NCBI GenBank assembly: GCA_043381765.1
Contig: JBHJMP010001239.1
Span: 1-20,373 of the forward strand
DNA: 20,373 nucleotides
Reading direction: 5' to 3'
Source of the DNA: Collodictyon triciliatum
Taxonomy: Eukaryota > CRuMs
The notes beneath the pieces are model-generated. The model did not search any database, was not told the DNA's origin, and was given only the letters and a program-made list of their open reading frames with translations. Positions 1 through 12,300 of this stretch are shown here, piece by piece; the first letter of the stretch is position 1; every line of letters begins with the position of its first letter. Position numbers and translations under genes: made by a program.

Positions 1-98
1 ACAATACAATACAATACAATACAATACAATACAATACAATACAATACAATACAATACAATACAATACAATACAATACAATACAATACAATACAATACA
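1..98. repeat. (ACAAT)n microsatellite at left end
   Basis: About 19.6 uninterrupted copies of the pentamer ACAAT run from the first base to 98, with no imperfect unit. It starts at the window edge, so its true length is unknown. It looks like an assembly end at a simple repeat, not a telomere, because the unit has no G cluster. Confidence 0.97.
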
Positions 99-509
99 TC
101 AAAATAAATCACCAAACTGGCTCTAAACTCCCGCCCAATAACTCCAGGAAACAAAACATATAGAGCAGCCGTGTATGTCGTTCATACTCCTTCGCTCCTC
201 TGTGAAGATCCTTGAGTCTACAGGAAGTCGCTGGCAAGTCTAACACATCCCCTCACGCTATGACTTTCAAAACGAACCTACCACACATACATGCCCGACT
301 TGTGAAAGCCCACGCCAACACCGAATACAAGAAGCCAACCATTAAAATTCAGAAATAAAATTACCTATATATATTGGAAAGAGGATGAGAAATGAAAGAA
401 GCTCTATAATACAAAACACACAAGGTTTTCTGTGCTGAGTAGTCGAGCCCCGGTCATTCCCAGATTGCCCTTGCAGCGTCTCAGCACAGCGTTTCAAACA
501 CCCTGCCGT
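99..509. other. Upstream region of the TMEM223-like gene
   Basis: No gene is evident here. The frame that becomes TMEM223 is open from GTG at 432 and would add an Arg-rich stretch (LSSRAPVIPRLPLQRLST) that resembles a mitochondrial presequence, but it has no in-frame ATG. The ATGs at 385 and 392 are out of frame. An unseen upstream intron or exon could supply a start for this longer N terminus, with a possible acceptor at 423-424. The rest of the stretch shows nothing recognisable. Confidence 0.5.
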
Positions 510-1237
510 ATGTCTCTGACTGGACCACAGCCTAATTGTTTTGTGCCCATTCGACTTCTGCAGCAGCCGTCCATTTCCACTATCCTGGGGACGGCTGGCA
601 AAGAGGCATCACGATTGATGCCAAAGAAACCGCCTCATTTGCCTCCGACAGAACCCACAGTCATCTTCGAGTGCCATCGCCCCAATCTCTTTCGCGCCTT
701 AACCGGACTCGCAGTCTTGCAATGCGGAATGTGGGCGTTTATGGCACAGACATCATTTATGCTTAACCCTGATGGCCCGCTATGGCGCCCAGTGTTGTTT
801 GCCGCGACCGGTTTGTTTTTGTTGTTCGCTAGAAATTCATTTTGTTATGTTTTAGATTTGTATTAAAAAAAATTATTTTTTTATTTAAAACAAAAAAACA
901 CGTCCGGGCGAATCGACTAAGAGACTTCTACTTTTCTGCAGGTGCTTTATTTGTTGCGGCTGTTCATGTATTTGGAAGATTCTATCTTGCCCGCATCACA
1001 GTTCTCCCTTACGGCCAACTAACTCTCAGCACACACACCATGCTCGGTGGACTCCGAAATCGCACGCTTTCGTCTTCATCAGTCTGCCCAGGGAATGTGG
1101 AGTTTACTGAGAAGGGATTGATTAGGTCAAAAAGCTTTCATCGACTGAGACTTGCTGGCGAGTCCTCTGCCTATGTTGTGGATGTGACGAAAGGCACTAT
1201 CATCGACCAAGGGAAGCTTATCTCAATGCTTAGTTGA
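510..1237 (+). CDS. TMEM223: TMEM223-like mitochondrial inner membrane protein
   Basis: Two exons, 510-810 and 942-1237, give 198 residues; human TMEM223 is about 200. The 131-base intron has donor GTTTGT, a CTAA-type branch site near 914-919 and acceptor TTTTCTGCAG. The join restores Gly in ATG-ALFVAAV. Visible are a first membrane segment (RALTGLAVLQCGMWAFMAQ), a short polar loop, a second membrane segment (GALFVAAVHVFGRFYLARI) and a soluble C-terminal domain starting ITVLPYGQLTLSTHT, the order seen in TMEM223. Family members sit in the mitochondrial inner membrane and assist cytochrome c oxidase subunit biogenesis; that role is family knowledge. ATG 510 is the first in-frame ATG, but the frame is open upstream with presequence-like residues, so the N terminus may be longer. 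An AATAAA at 1305-1310 lies 68 bases after the stop. Confidence 0.75.
811..941 (+). other. Intron of the TMEM223-like gene
   Basis: This GT-AG intron is AT-rich, contains in-frame stops, and ends in a pyrimidine-rich acceptor. A CGACTAA element lies about 25 bases before the acceptor. Splicing joins phase 1 to phase 1 and unites the two membrane segments of TMEM223. Confidence 0.85.
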
Positions 1238-1822
1238 TAACGCATTGCCCACAAGAGTTATGTTTTCGTGGTCGCACAAGACAGGGGCCAGTTAACCATT
1301 TCGAAATAAAAAAAAAAAAGCAGAAAGCAAATCCAACAAGACTGCTGATTGAAACTCCGGCTGGACTCATTTTTTTTCTTTATTTGATTCAAAGTCGACT
1401 GGACTCATCTAGAACATGTAATATATTATAATTTCCACATATAATTAACAGAATCCTTTTTTGGAATTGGAATCTCAAGCAAAGCCTCCAGTTTTAATCT
1501 CGTTCACAAAAAAAAAGGAAAAAAATAAAAAAACAAAACAAAAAGGACAGATAATAGTCAAAGTTCCATGTGTTAGAGGCATTCAAAACGCAACGAGACA
1601 GAACAACATTTGGAATCAGTTCACCCGAAAACGTCTGCAATAAACCCATCAAGTAACTTAGCCCAAAAATAAAACGCAAACCCGCACGGAAAAGGCCGGC
1701 CTTCAAGACCAACCCAAACGCACAAGCAGAGTATACAAACAAGAAAACAAGTCCATAGCAAAGTCCAACCCGAAGAAAGTGACCCAATTCCACAAGCTCA
1801 TTAAGCAAGAAGCTTATCCCCA
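1238..1822. other. Intergenic region between TMEM223-like and CFAP46 genes
   Basis: This 585-base spacer separates two same-direction genes. It holds the AATAAA signal followed by an A12 run (1305-1319) that probably ends the TMEM223 transcript, several A-rich tracts (about 1508-1545), and the CFAP46 promoter and leader. No conserved protein or RNA gene is seen on either strand. The minus-strand open frame across 1494-1985 is a shadow of the first CFAP46 exon. Confidence 0.6.
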
Positions 1823-3300
1823 ATGACCACCGTCGATCGGCATATCCGCACACTTCTACAGTCTGCGTCACAGGAGAAAGAGGCCCGTGGAGTACAGGAA
1901 GCGTATGGGATTCTGCTTCAGAACTTCCACCCCAGCAATGCGACCTCTTGCGAGAGTCACTTATCCATCGATCTCTTTGTTTCATGTGCCGAGACGGCTA
2001 TTCAGGTAACCAGTGATAAACCTGGTGAACTTTACCGAGAGTATGCTGATCATTTGCGCCTTTCCGCTTCACAACTACAACTTTTCTTTAAAATATTTTT
2101 AAAATATGAAATGGTTTTTTATGTACTCTTCATATGTGGAACTTGATCGATTCATAAGCCAAGAAACTGTTTTTATATCGATTCGCAAGCTTTTTTATTA
2201 CTAGAAATAATATATTCTTGTCATTTTTTCATACCAGTGCGGTGCTATCGAGCTTGCATCCCAATGCCTCACTTCATTTTTTGCCTCCTCTCCACCACCA
2301 AACCAATATCTTTGTCGTGCATATTACTGCCGTGCACAAATCGAAGGAACACACGTGGACAGTCTCAAAGGACCCGTACTAATGATTTTCTTCGGTTATA
2401 ATCGTCATGGATATATACGTATATGCCTATCTGCTCTGTGTGAATGATTACATATCTGTTTCTAAGATTTTTTGTACCACTTTTTTTGACAGGAAGCAGC
2501 GCAGCAGTGTCTGTTGTCGCTCAATTTTGTCATGCAGGGCCTCAGCTTGATCCAAAGCGACCCAAAGTGACTTTCTATTTGCCTATTTTCGCCTCTTGAC
2601 ATGAATTTTCTGCTTTGATTCCTTTTCTACGTCCATGAACTCAATTGAGAACTAGTATACCCCAATATGCTCCACTAACATTTCTTTTGAAGATACCAGT
2701 TTCTTGTCTACAACGGGTCTGTTGTGTACTGGCAGCTTTGTCGACCACTGATGCAAGACAGACTGAAAGTCAAATTAATTCCAACATTGTCACAAGTTGT
2801 TAAGGCATTAGAAGACTCGAACGACTCGGATTTTGAATGGAGAGTCCGATATCTATTGTAAGAATATAATGATGATTATACGTGAGCTATTCCCCCTCAT
2901 TTTTATCTACAGAACAATCAGTTTACAATATCAACATGTTTTATATATTACGAAAATCATTTCATGAAAACGCACTTGTGTCACCTAACTAATTTCTCAT
3001 ATGGTTCAACAAACCAGGAATCTTGCTCGTTGTTACGAAGAGGCGAAGCAAATTGAAGAAGCTGTGAAAGTATCTCAAACAGCATTCGGATTGTGCCAAA
3101 AGCAGGCGACATCGATGAAAAGAGAAGCATATCGCGTGTTAATCCATGTTAGCAGACACAAGCCAGATGTGCTGAACAAAGCAAAATCAGACGCCGGAAA
3201 CCACTCTGATTTGAAAGCGCTAGCTTTGCTGCAATGCGTAAAATCGTAATTGTCTTATTCAATTAGGGCTGTCAAGAATATTGTTTTTCTTCTCTTGATG

Positions 3301-3352
<52 letters not shown>

Positions 3353-6300
3353 TCTTCTCTCTTTTCTTATTCTCAGAGAGCAGTAAAATGTATACTTAAC
3401 AAAAAAAGCTCGAGTTTTTGATTCCAAACCTCAATCTGGATGATGTTTCGTGGACTCCTGAAAACCAAATTGTAACACTCCCTTTTCTCATTACGATATA
3501 GAGGGGTAACTATTCAACAGCCTCTAATTGAGAAAGATTTACAAGAAGCTGCCAAGTTGATTGAAAAAACAGACGAGGAAATACTAGCCGAAATCGGTCT
3601 AACAGCACTTTTTAGGGGAATTCTGACGCTCGCTGAAAATTGCGCAAAAAGGTTGCATTATTTTCTTTGATGTATACTCTATTTGATTCCGGATTTATTG
3701 TTTTATGGTCACAATTATGATGGAAAAAATAAACTTTTTTAAACTCTAGCGGCCTGAATTCGAAAAGTCTTCGTGCACGTGTCTTTAGCGAGCTCATCTA
3801 CTCCGAGATGATGATAAGGAATCTGGGAGACCAAGATGCACAACTGAAATTCACAAATGTACCCTCCCCAATATGATATTTATAAAGGAATTAATTTACA
3901 TTCGGTGTTTTCTGAGATACACGATGAATAATTAAGCTTTGAACACCAGTTTTGAATGAATTCTGAATTTTTTCTTTCATTTCATTTTCTTTATTATATG
4001 ATTATTATTAACACCATTTTAAAAAAGGCCATGGTAAATGCCCGCATCGATGCATTGAAAAGGCTGGAAAAGGCATTGGCTTCATCTGCTCGAACTGGAG
4101 ATGAAACTTTGATTGAAGACACTTGTTTGCTGATTTGGAACACAGCCTTACCTTTGCTCCAGGTATTTTCTTTGTTCATATGCTTTAAATTCCCTTTTTA
4201 TGTTATTATTAATGTCCATTTTACGAATAACTTCAATTTTAGACCCGTTATTTGTGTTTCTTGTTTCATATTAGTATTACTGATTGGAAATCTATCGGAA
4301 TATCTCAAGAGAGAGGATATGATCTAGAGGACACATTTTTTAATCTGTTCAATCACGACCCCTCCTAGACAAATTTAAGGGCAAACGTGAAAAGGCCATT
4401 AGAAAAGGCTGCGGCTGCGCTGGAAGAAATTCGCTCTCAGTTCCACCGTATTCGTGTCCAAATTCATCTTGAGTTGGCAAAATGTGAAATTGATGACGAT
4501 TTGCTCGTGAAAGTAATTTCTCATGTTCTGTTATCGTCAGTGTTATTCTGCCCTGTGAATAGTACACCTCATATGGACATTATATACACAAATATGAAGC
4601 AGACGAAAACTCTATGTCATTTTTTTCATTCTTTTAAAAAAGGAGAAGTAACTATTTAAATATTTACAGGCCAGACAAGAGGTCGAAAGAGGATTGTCTC
4701 TTGATTATCCAATATCAGATGAGGAGTTTGAGAGTCTCAGAGTTCTCAGGCCTTTGGACAGATATTTAGAGCCCCTGAAGGCCCGGTTGGACTTGCGCAC
4801 AAGACTTTATGTGCAGCCTGAAAGGTAGGAAAACACTCCAAAAATCAAAAGAAAATGTTGAGATGAAGTACCTTTTTTTTAAAAAAAAAAAAACATATCG
4901 ACAATAAATGACACACAGTTTTAATCTTGTATCGCAAATTAATTTGACATAGCGTTCCAACAAGTTTGATATGCTCTGCATGATGCATCATTGGAAGAGT
5001 ATTATGTGTGATTTTCCTTTATGATTTATGCCCCAAATTGTACATTCAGACCCGAGGAGCAAGCCATGCTTTTGATTGACCAGGCGAGAGATGCGAAGGA
5101 AAACAGCCTCAAAGCAACTTTATTGGAAAGGGCTGTAATCATTCTACAAGCCCCAACTCAAAATGACCCCAGCTTAGGTGGACGTGAAGATAAAGTTATT
5201 CTGAAAGAAAGGTGTTACACAGTTTCTTGATTGAATTGAAGAGCCTATACCCATGAAAAAATACGCCACCCATCCTATTTGCAATGACCATATGGACAAG
5301 TGCTCATTTTCTTTAATATAAATCAGAACGTATCTATGGATCGACATTATCAAGACAGCTTGGAAATACAAAATGCTACGATTGGTCAGAAAATGTATTC
5401 CATATGCCTTGGCATCTGAATGGGATGTGGTTCGCGACAAGGATTTGGTGCGACTGCAAGCAGACGTCCAATTCATTAACGGAGAAACAATGATTATGGA
5501 GGGAGAAGATAGCAGTAAGATAAATTAGTATTTTGCATTCTTTTTCTTTATGTAACTGTATGTTCATTTATCTTCTGGTTGTCTCATTAAGGCTTTTAGA
5601 TTGAAACATATACCGACATTTGTTAAATGTAATTACTTATCTAAGCCTAAATATAATCTAATTCAGGCGATGACATGCTTATTATCAAAGCAGCGTCTTG
5701 TTTCCTTGAAGGAATCAAACTTGGCCTGAAATTAACTGAAGATTACATGGTCGTGAATGGATGCATATACATATGGAACTATTTTGTTCCTTTCTTCAAA
5801 GTCAACCGAAATTGGGAAATAGTCGGCCCTCTCGAAGAGATCTATGGAATCTTGACAAAGATGGAAAATCGACCAACACAGCTCTTCTGTAACATCTCAA
5901 ACTCATACGTTTGTGCTTTAGAGCAATTGGCTGTGCAACGTGCCAACGGAGCCATACCGCCTGCTGAAGAGCCTGGAAAAAAAGGGGACCCAGCTGGTTC
6001 AAAGGCAAAGACAAATCCCGTAACAACCTTAGCAACTTCGCCCGATCTGAAAAAAGCAGAGGAAGCCTGCCGTGCGGCTTTGGTGATAGGAACTCCAATG
6101 CAGAAAAAGGATTTGCTGAGTTCATTTTCTCGGATTTGCCGTCTGAGGGGGATTCCAGCACAGCTTGGGTCTACAGGTAAAGGAGCCCCACCAGTCGAAG
6201 CTGAGAGCCAGGTAAATGCTAAATTTTGAATGATACTGATAAACGTGATATTATTTTTCTCTTACCACATCTTTCTTAGCACATGTTCAGTAATTTAATT

Positions 6301-9300
6301 GGTTTCAGATTATCATATACCTTGAGCAGCTTACCAACTCAACCGAGCCGGCCCCCAAAAAGAAGGAATATCTTATTAAAACAAACGAGTTGCTCAGAGA
6401 GGCTGTAAATAATGTGGAGTTGCATGCCAGGGCAGGTAAGGAAGCCTACAAACTTCAAGAGTATGTATTGGCATCAGATTTTGCAAAGACAGCCTTACTG
6501 AGTTCACCAAAAGATATCGATGTAAGCGGTTCACACCATTTTCAATAAAATTCACTCAAGTATAAAATAGGAATGTATTTGCATGGAAGTTGATTCTTGA
6601 TTCTTGATTCTTTTCGATTTTCCCCTAACGCTGGTTGTAAATGAATGATTTTTCCTTGAAAGTCTGCCGTGATACGCCAATCGGAAGCAAAGACTTGGAG
6701 ATGGTATTCAATCTGCGAGGAGCTCCTTGGAAAATGTCTCCTGGCTTCCATCGACCCCACAAGGTTTAGTTTCATATATTAAATGTTGATTTTTCTTACT
6801 ATTTAGGAATACTATACTGTCGGAATTTTAATATATTTTATATATGACATAAAATCTCCAAGAATATATACAGGGGTAAAAATAAGATTTTATGAACTTT
6901 GTCTCCAGAAAAATAATCAACCATTTTAAATATCATTTTAAATAGGCAAGAAAAAGGGTTTCAAGACCAACTCCGACAACAAGCAATAAATCACTTTGCC
7001 ACTGCCGTTAAGGTAGTTTATCATATGACGGATTAAATTCAATTTTTCATATATCATGTATAAATGTCTAATAATAGCCGGAAAATAATATGTAGTTTGC
7101 ATCAAAAGCAAGCGTGCAAATCCTCATATTATCCGTATCAAGACATTTTTGGAATGCTGCCACTGCATTCATGATGTCACCAGTATATTTTCGATATCAC
7201 CCATAGTATTACTGTATATATCCCATTTTCACTTGTTTGAGATGTCGATATTGCTGGCAATTAAAAACAACAACAATAACAACCATCAAGGTGACTCGTC
7301 GTCTTCTTCTCAAGCCCCTCCAAATTATTGTTGAAAATCTTCCCCCGCCGACTTCTGAAGACTCAGAATCACTTGAATTCCGAGTGTCTCTTTACAAGTT
7401 GCTTTTTGAGTGCTACAGCGACCAGGGAATGTGGAAGGAAGGTGTCAGCCTGGTGGGGCGAGCCTTTGAATCGCTACCACAAGAGCACCACAAGGTAATG
7501 TTGACGACTAATGATTACTTCCCTTTCTCATCTATATACACCACCTTCTAAATGTATATTAAAACACAACAAAAGCTCCTTTTTTTTTTCATTGGTATTT
7601 ATGCGCACATAACTATAACTATGATAGGCTCTTTGGGAAGCCAAAATCTCATTCCTTACAAAAGTTGGTAAAGATGTCGCTGGTGAAATGTTTAAAATCA
7701 AAGAGTATAACCCTCAAACACAGGCGCGGGTGAGTCTTTTGCTCTTAAAATTTTTTTTATTATTAATAATCATATCGTAGATTCTATCTTCCAAACATTC
7801 TCAAATAAAGCTAAATATGCAAAGGTCTGGGTGACGGTGGCTCGGTCGTCTTCCAATAAATATGACCAACTTGTTGCATATCAGAAAGCCATTCATGTAC
7901 GACACTTTACTTTGTGTCCCTGTATCTTTTGGTTTTTTTTTGTTATATTTATTTCTTTTTTCTTTAATTTTTCTTTCTTTTCTTCTTTTGTTTTTTTTAT
8001 ATTGGTATATTTTATATATTTTTTGTTTTGTATCTTTTTTTTTTGTTTATTCATTCGCTTTTATTATTTCTTATTTATTGTCGCTCAAAATCACCTGGTG
8101 AATCTGTTATTTTCCTATTTTATAAAAGCTTTTAGAATCATATCCGATCAGCAAGGTGGACTTCATTATTGAGTTTGGAGAGTGGCTGTATTGTAATAAT
8201 TTTCCCATCCAAGATGCACAAGATCAATTACAGGTGAAGCATCTTGCCTGGAATTTTGTCTACATCACTTTTTAAAAAAAAGAACATACTATTTGTGAAT
8301 TTTCTCTAACAAATATTATTATGTATCATGATAATATAGGCAGCCGCAGACATCCTGTTGGATGCCGAAATGGCTACATCTTCTGCACTAGATGATAGAT
8401 TGGAAACAAATTCGGACATAAGCCAATCTATATCGATGTCTCAGAAATCCTTGAACACGTCAAAATCTAGAAACCTCCGGACGTCTCGTAATTCCATCGG
8501 AAAGCAAAGCGTTCCATCAAGCAGAGGTTCCTAATTTTCCTATAATTTTTTTTTTTTTTTTTACGATTTTGCACATTTTCCTTTCATTTTATTGTTAGTA
8601 AAAGTTGTATGAATATATCCCTTTCTTTTTTTTCTTCTGTTAGAAAAAGTCCATAATAATGATAGTTCTTTTGAGTTCACTGCTTAAAGCGTGCACTTAA
8701 AAACTGAAAAACAACTGTGATTTTACCGCCGCTAGTGGTTTATGACAAAGTAATACCCTGACTGAATAGGAGAAACGCCATCTCTCTCGTCAAAATCTGG
8801 GCCGAGAAGCCGCACCATGTCAAGAGGAACGGTCTCATCGCAATTGAACGAAGAGATGCAGATGGAAGAAATGACCATACACCATTACGAAATGCTTTGT
8901 CGCATTTACCTCATGTTGGCTCGTATGTCGCCAAGCTCATCCCAGAGAATAGATAATTGCTTCCTAGGGTATACATATTTTATGAAGATGTGGGAAATGA
9001 GCGTAGAAAACGCCAACATTGCAGAGCAAGAAGAGGTTGTCCCCGACAAGGGCACGCCAACCAAAGTGGAGACATACTCATTCCCAGATGACCTCTCTGG
9101 CTGGGTTGACTACTCGATCAGTTCGAAACTGCGCCAAAGATTTAAGGATAAATCCTCCTTTATGATAAACAAGAAAACTATTGCAAAGCCGGAACTCTTA
9201 TATTGGTACGTCAATTACATGATTGACTGTCTAAAGCTATTTGGGTACCATCTCCATTGTTGTCCTATATATGTCATCTTTGAGCTGATTGCTGAGGATA

Positions 9301-12300
9301 TTATGGGTTCGAAGGGCCTCTCAAACTTGATTCGCCTAGAGTTTGGTCATCTAGTTGAGCAATTGAATCTACCAGCTGTCAGCCATTCGATTATTGATGG
9401 TCTTGGTTCTTTTGAACTCAGCGAAGGAACAAAGAGACTCTACATGGAGGAGATTCGCCAAAGAAAACAGATAAAATCGTCTCTGGATAGTCAAAATGTG
9501 CCGGGAACATCTTTGGATACAAAGGGAAAAGGGAAAGCATCACAGCCAAAAGCAGCCCCACCCGTTAAGAAAGTTTCATACTATCGCATCCTGCACCCGA
9601 TATATGTTCATGAAATATGGTTAAAACAGGCTGCCGTTCTCTATGGTATTTTAATTTCATCTATATCACAATCACTCAAATACATAATCTAACACTACTG
9701 AAAACTAAAATTATGATCGTAAAAAATGGAATATGACAGAACAAGGATACATCAAAGTGGCATCAGAATTGCTTCACGAAGTGAAAATTCATGCAGACAC
9801 GTACGATGATGAGGTTTTTATCTTCACACATTCGGCAGAAGTCGCTTTCTTTTATATATCTAACAATTGTTATCTCTTTTATCTTTAACTTGTCTTTTGT
9901 ATTTTTACTTTGGCTGCGCACATAAACCAGTTGATACTAACTTTCTTTCTTCTTTTGTAATCAGATGTCCTACGCAGAATGTTTGCACCTGCAGGCAAAA
10001 ATCGCCTATTTGCAAGGAGAATTTGAATCATCTTTGGAAGTTTGTCATCTTTGCTTGATATGTGTATTTTTTTCTTGCATGTATTAAATATATATATCGA
10101 TTATTTAACTTTAATATTGTGCAATCCGAATGCAAAGTAAAATTTCCTAACTACCCACAAAGTTTGAAGAAATGGTTCTGAGGTCCCCACAAGAAATCGA
10201 CTTGTTTATTCGCAGCACCATATCAACAGTAACCTACATGTCACAAATCAATCAAATCTCCCAAGCAAAATCACAACTTCAAGAGAGAATACAACTGCTT
10301 ATTCAGCTACAAGATTCACAATCAAACTGCATGAATGATATTCAAATAGCCGTGGTACAAATTTTGATTTTTCCATTTATTCGTATCTTACATTGAAATG
10401 ATAAAATGAAGACCAATGCATTAAATTCATATTTGTCTGAAAATAATTATGATTTGACTGATTTCTTTGATGTATAGTGCCGCCTAAGGCTGTGCTATGG
10501 TACATTGCTATTAAGAGAAGCTTACGCGACGAAAATAAACGGAACTCCTTACGCGAACGAAGTGAAAGAGTCCATCAAAACATTCACAGATAGCTTGCAA
10601 GAGTTTGTATATACTCTCGTGTCTTCTTTCTAATATAACTTCTCAACCAGAAACTATAAAATAGTATTAAGCTCATTTATTATTCATCATGTATATTTTC
10701 TTAAAATAAGACCCAGCCAAGCCATATTCATGAACAAAATAACATACACTAGATTGTCAACTCACACAACTGGACCGTTGTACGTAGAATCTGCACTTAA
10801 TGTGGCAGAGGCTTTGATGAATCCAATATGCGTCGATATTCACCCAAAACCTTTTTTGATGCGCCTCATTCGTGAAAACCTCCGTCGTGCAGTTGTAGAA
10901 GGGACAAAATGTTACCAAGGAATCGTGGCCGAACCTTTGAAGGGAAACTTGAGCCTGCCACTATCACGACTTCTCAACAAGGTTTCTTTATATTTGGATT
11001 TTGAATCTATCACATTCTGTGTGATTTACTCATTTACATTCGTCCTGACTTTAATCATACCTGTTTGTGTTCTTAGGCCAAGGTTCATATCGCAGAAGCG
11101 GAGCTCTATCTATCTCCCATGGAAATTCGAAGTTCGTATGTTCCGTTGATGGACGAAACCTTTGGTGACTTGCGAGCGTTGATTCCGTCACCAAGGGCTG
11201 ATGAGGGAAAAGCCATACACCATTTGGCAGAAGAGAGGGCTTTTGTTTTAGCTGCTACTGCCTTCAATCAAGCAAGTGTACCGTCGTTGCATGCTGAAGC
11301 GTATAATATACTTGGAAAATGTCTCAAGTTGGTTTCCATGAAGAAAGTAAAAACGCAAGGAAAAACCGACGAGAGGCCCGACGATACAAGCAGGGGTTTG
11401 TTCTTTTCCTCTTTCGTTTCCTTATTCAATTTATTCTTTATTGTCCGTGTATTTGCTTATTTGAGGATATGTACGATTGATATCTCGATTGTTATTAGTT
11501 GCCACAGGTTTAGAGAAAACAGAGCTTGTGCGAACAGCTGATACTCGGGATGCGTTGGACCAATCAATTACTCGTAGTATAGCTACAATCGGGACCGTGC
11601 AAAACACTGTGAGGAATAAATTCATTTCAATTTTATTAATTCACGTTCAATATTCTCTACTGTTCAGCCATGGTTTCTTTCGGTGTATTACATTTTGTTT
11701 TGTTTCATTTTGTTGCATACGCCGGTTTTTGCTCATCACGTGAAAATGGCCATGCGCCAATTACTTTTTTTTTTACTTTTTTTTTTTTTGTCGACTAGGT
11801 ACCCCTCGATGAAGTCAACTACACTACCCAAATTCAAGAAGTCTTAAAAAATGCCATAGCTGTAGCTTTGAAAGAAGATATGATGAATGTAGCCATTGAC
11901 GCTTGCTTCCAGCTTGTGGAGTTATTTTTGGAAATCGATTCTCCTTGTGCCGCTGAATACCTTGTCCTCGCTCAAAGCTGCATGGTTCGCAAGGAGCTTT
12001 TATCAATCTATAGGTCTGCATGCGATTCGGCCAACAGAGAGGAGCTATTCCGAAAGTTAATGGACCATTTGAGAAAAACGATACCGCAGTCTTGTGAGCA
12101 TCCAGTTTTTAAAAAGTGTCAAGCATATATGCAGGTTTCTTTACCTAATCTTTATCAAAGTATGTAACAAAAAAAACTATACAATATACTGTAATTCTGG
12201 AAAAATATGTCATGTAATTGAACTCGGAAATGATTTATATATCTCTCTGTAAATAGTCGCACTCACTGTCCTCAAAATATCTTGATGTTCGCTCATCGTT

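Noticed and set aside
1-98. Telomeric repeat
   Set aside because: ACAAT/ATTGT has no G-rich strand typical of telomeres, so a plain microsatellite is the better reading.
432-509. Start of the TMEM223-like protein at 432
   Set aside because: The codon there is GTG, not ATG. A nuclear eukaryotic gene would rarely start so. The first in-frame ATG is at 510, though the open upstream frame is noted as a possible spliced extension.
1494-1985. 163-codon minus-strand open frame
   Set aside because: It overlaps the first CFAP46 exon in antisense, has a phenylalanine-rich low-complexity tail from A-rich intergenic DNA, and resembles no family.
6592-6615. Short tandem TTGATTC repeats as a regulatory array
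   Set aside because: Only about three copies occur inside an intron of CFAP46. It is simple slippage with no further support.
7831-8172. Hydrophobic Phe-rich plus-strand frames
   Set aside because: They are read-through of a poly-T-rich intron (7897-8128) between two CFAP46 exons. The apparent membrane segments are T-run artefacts.
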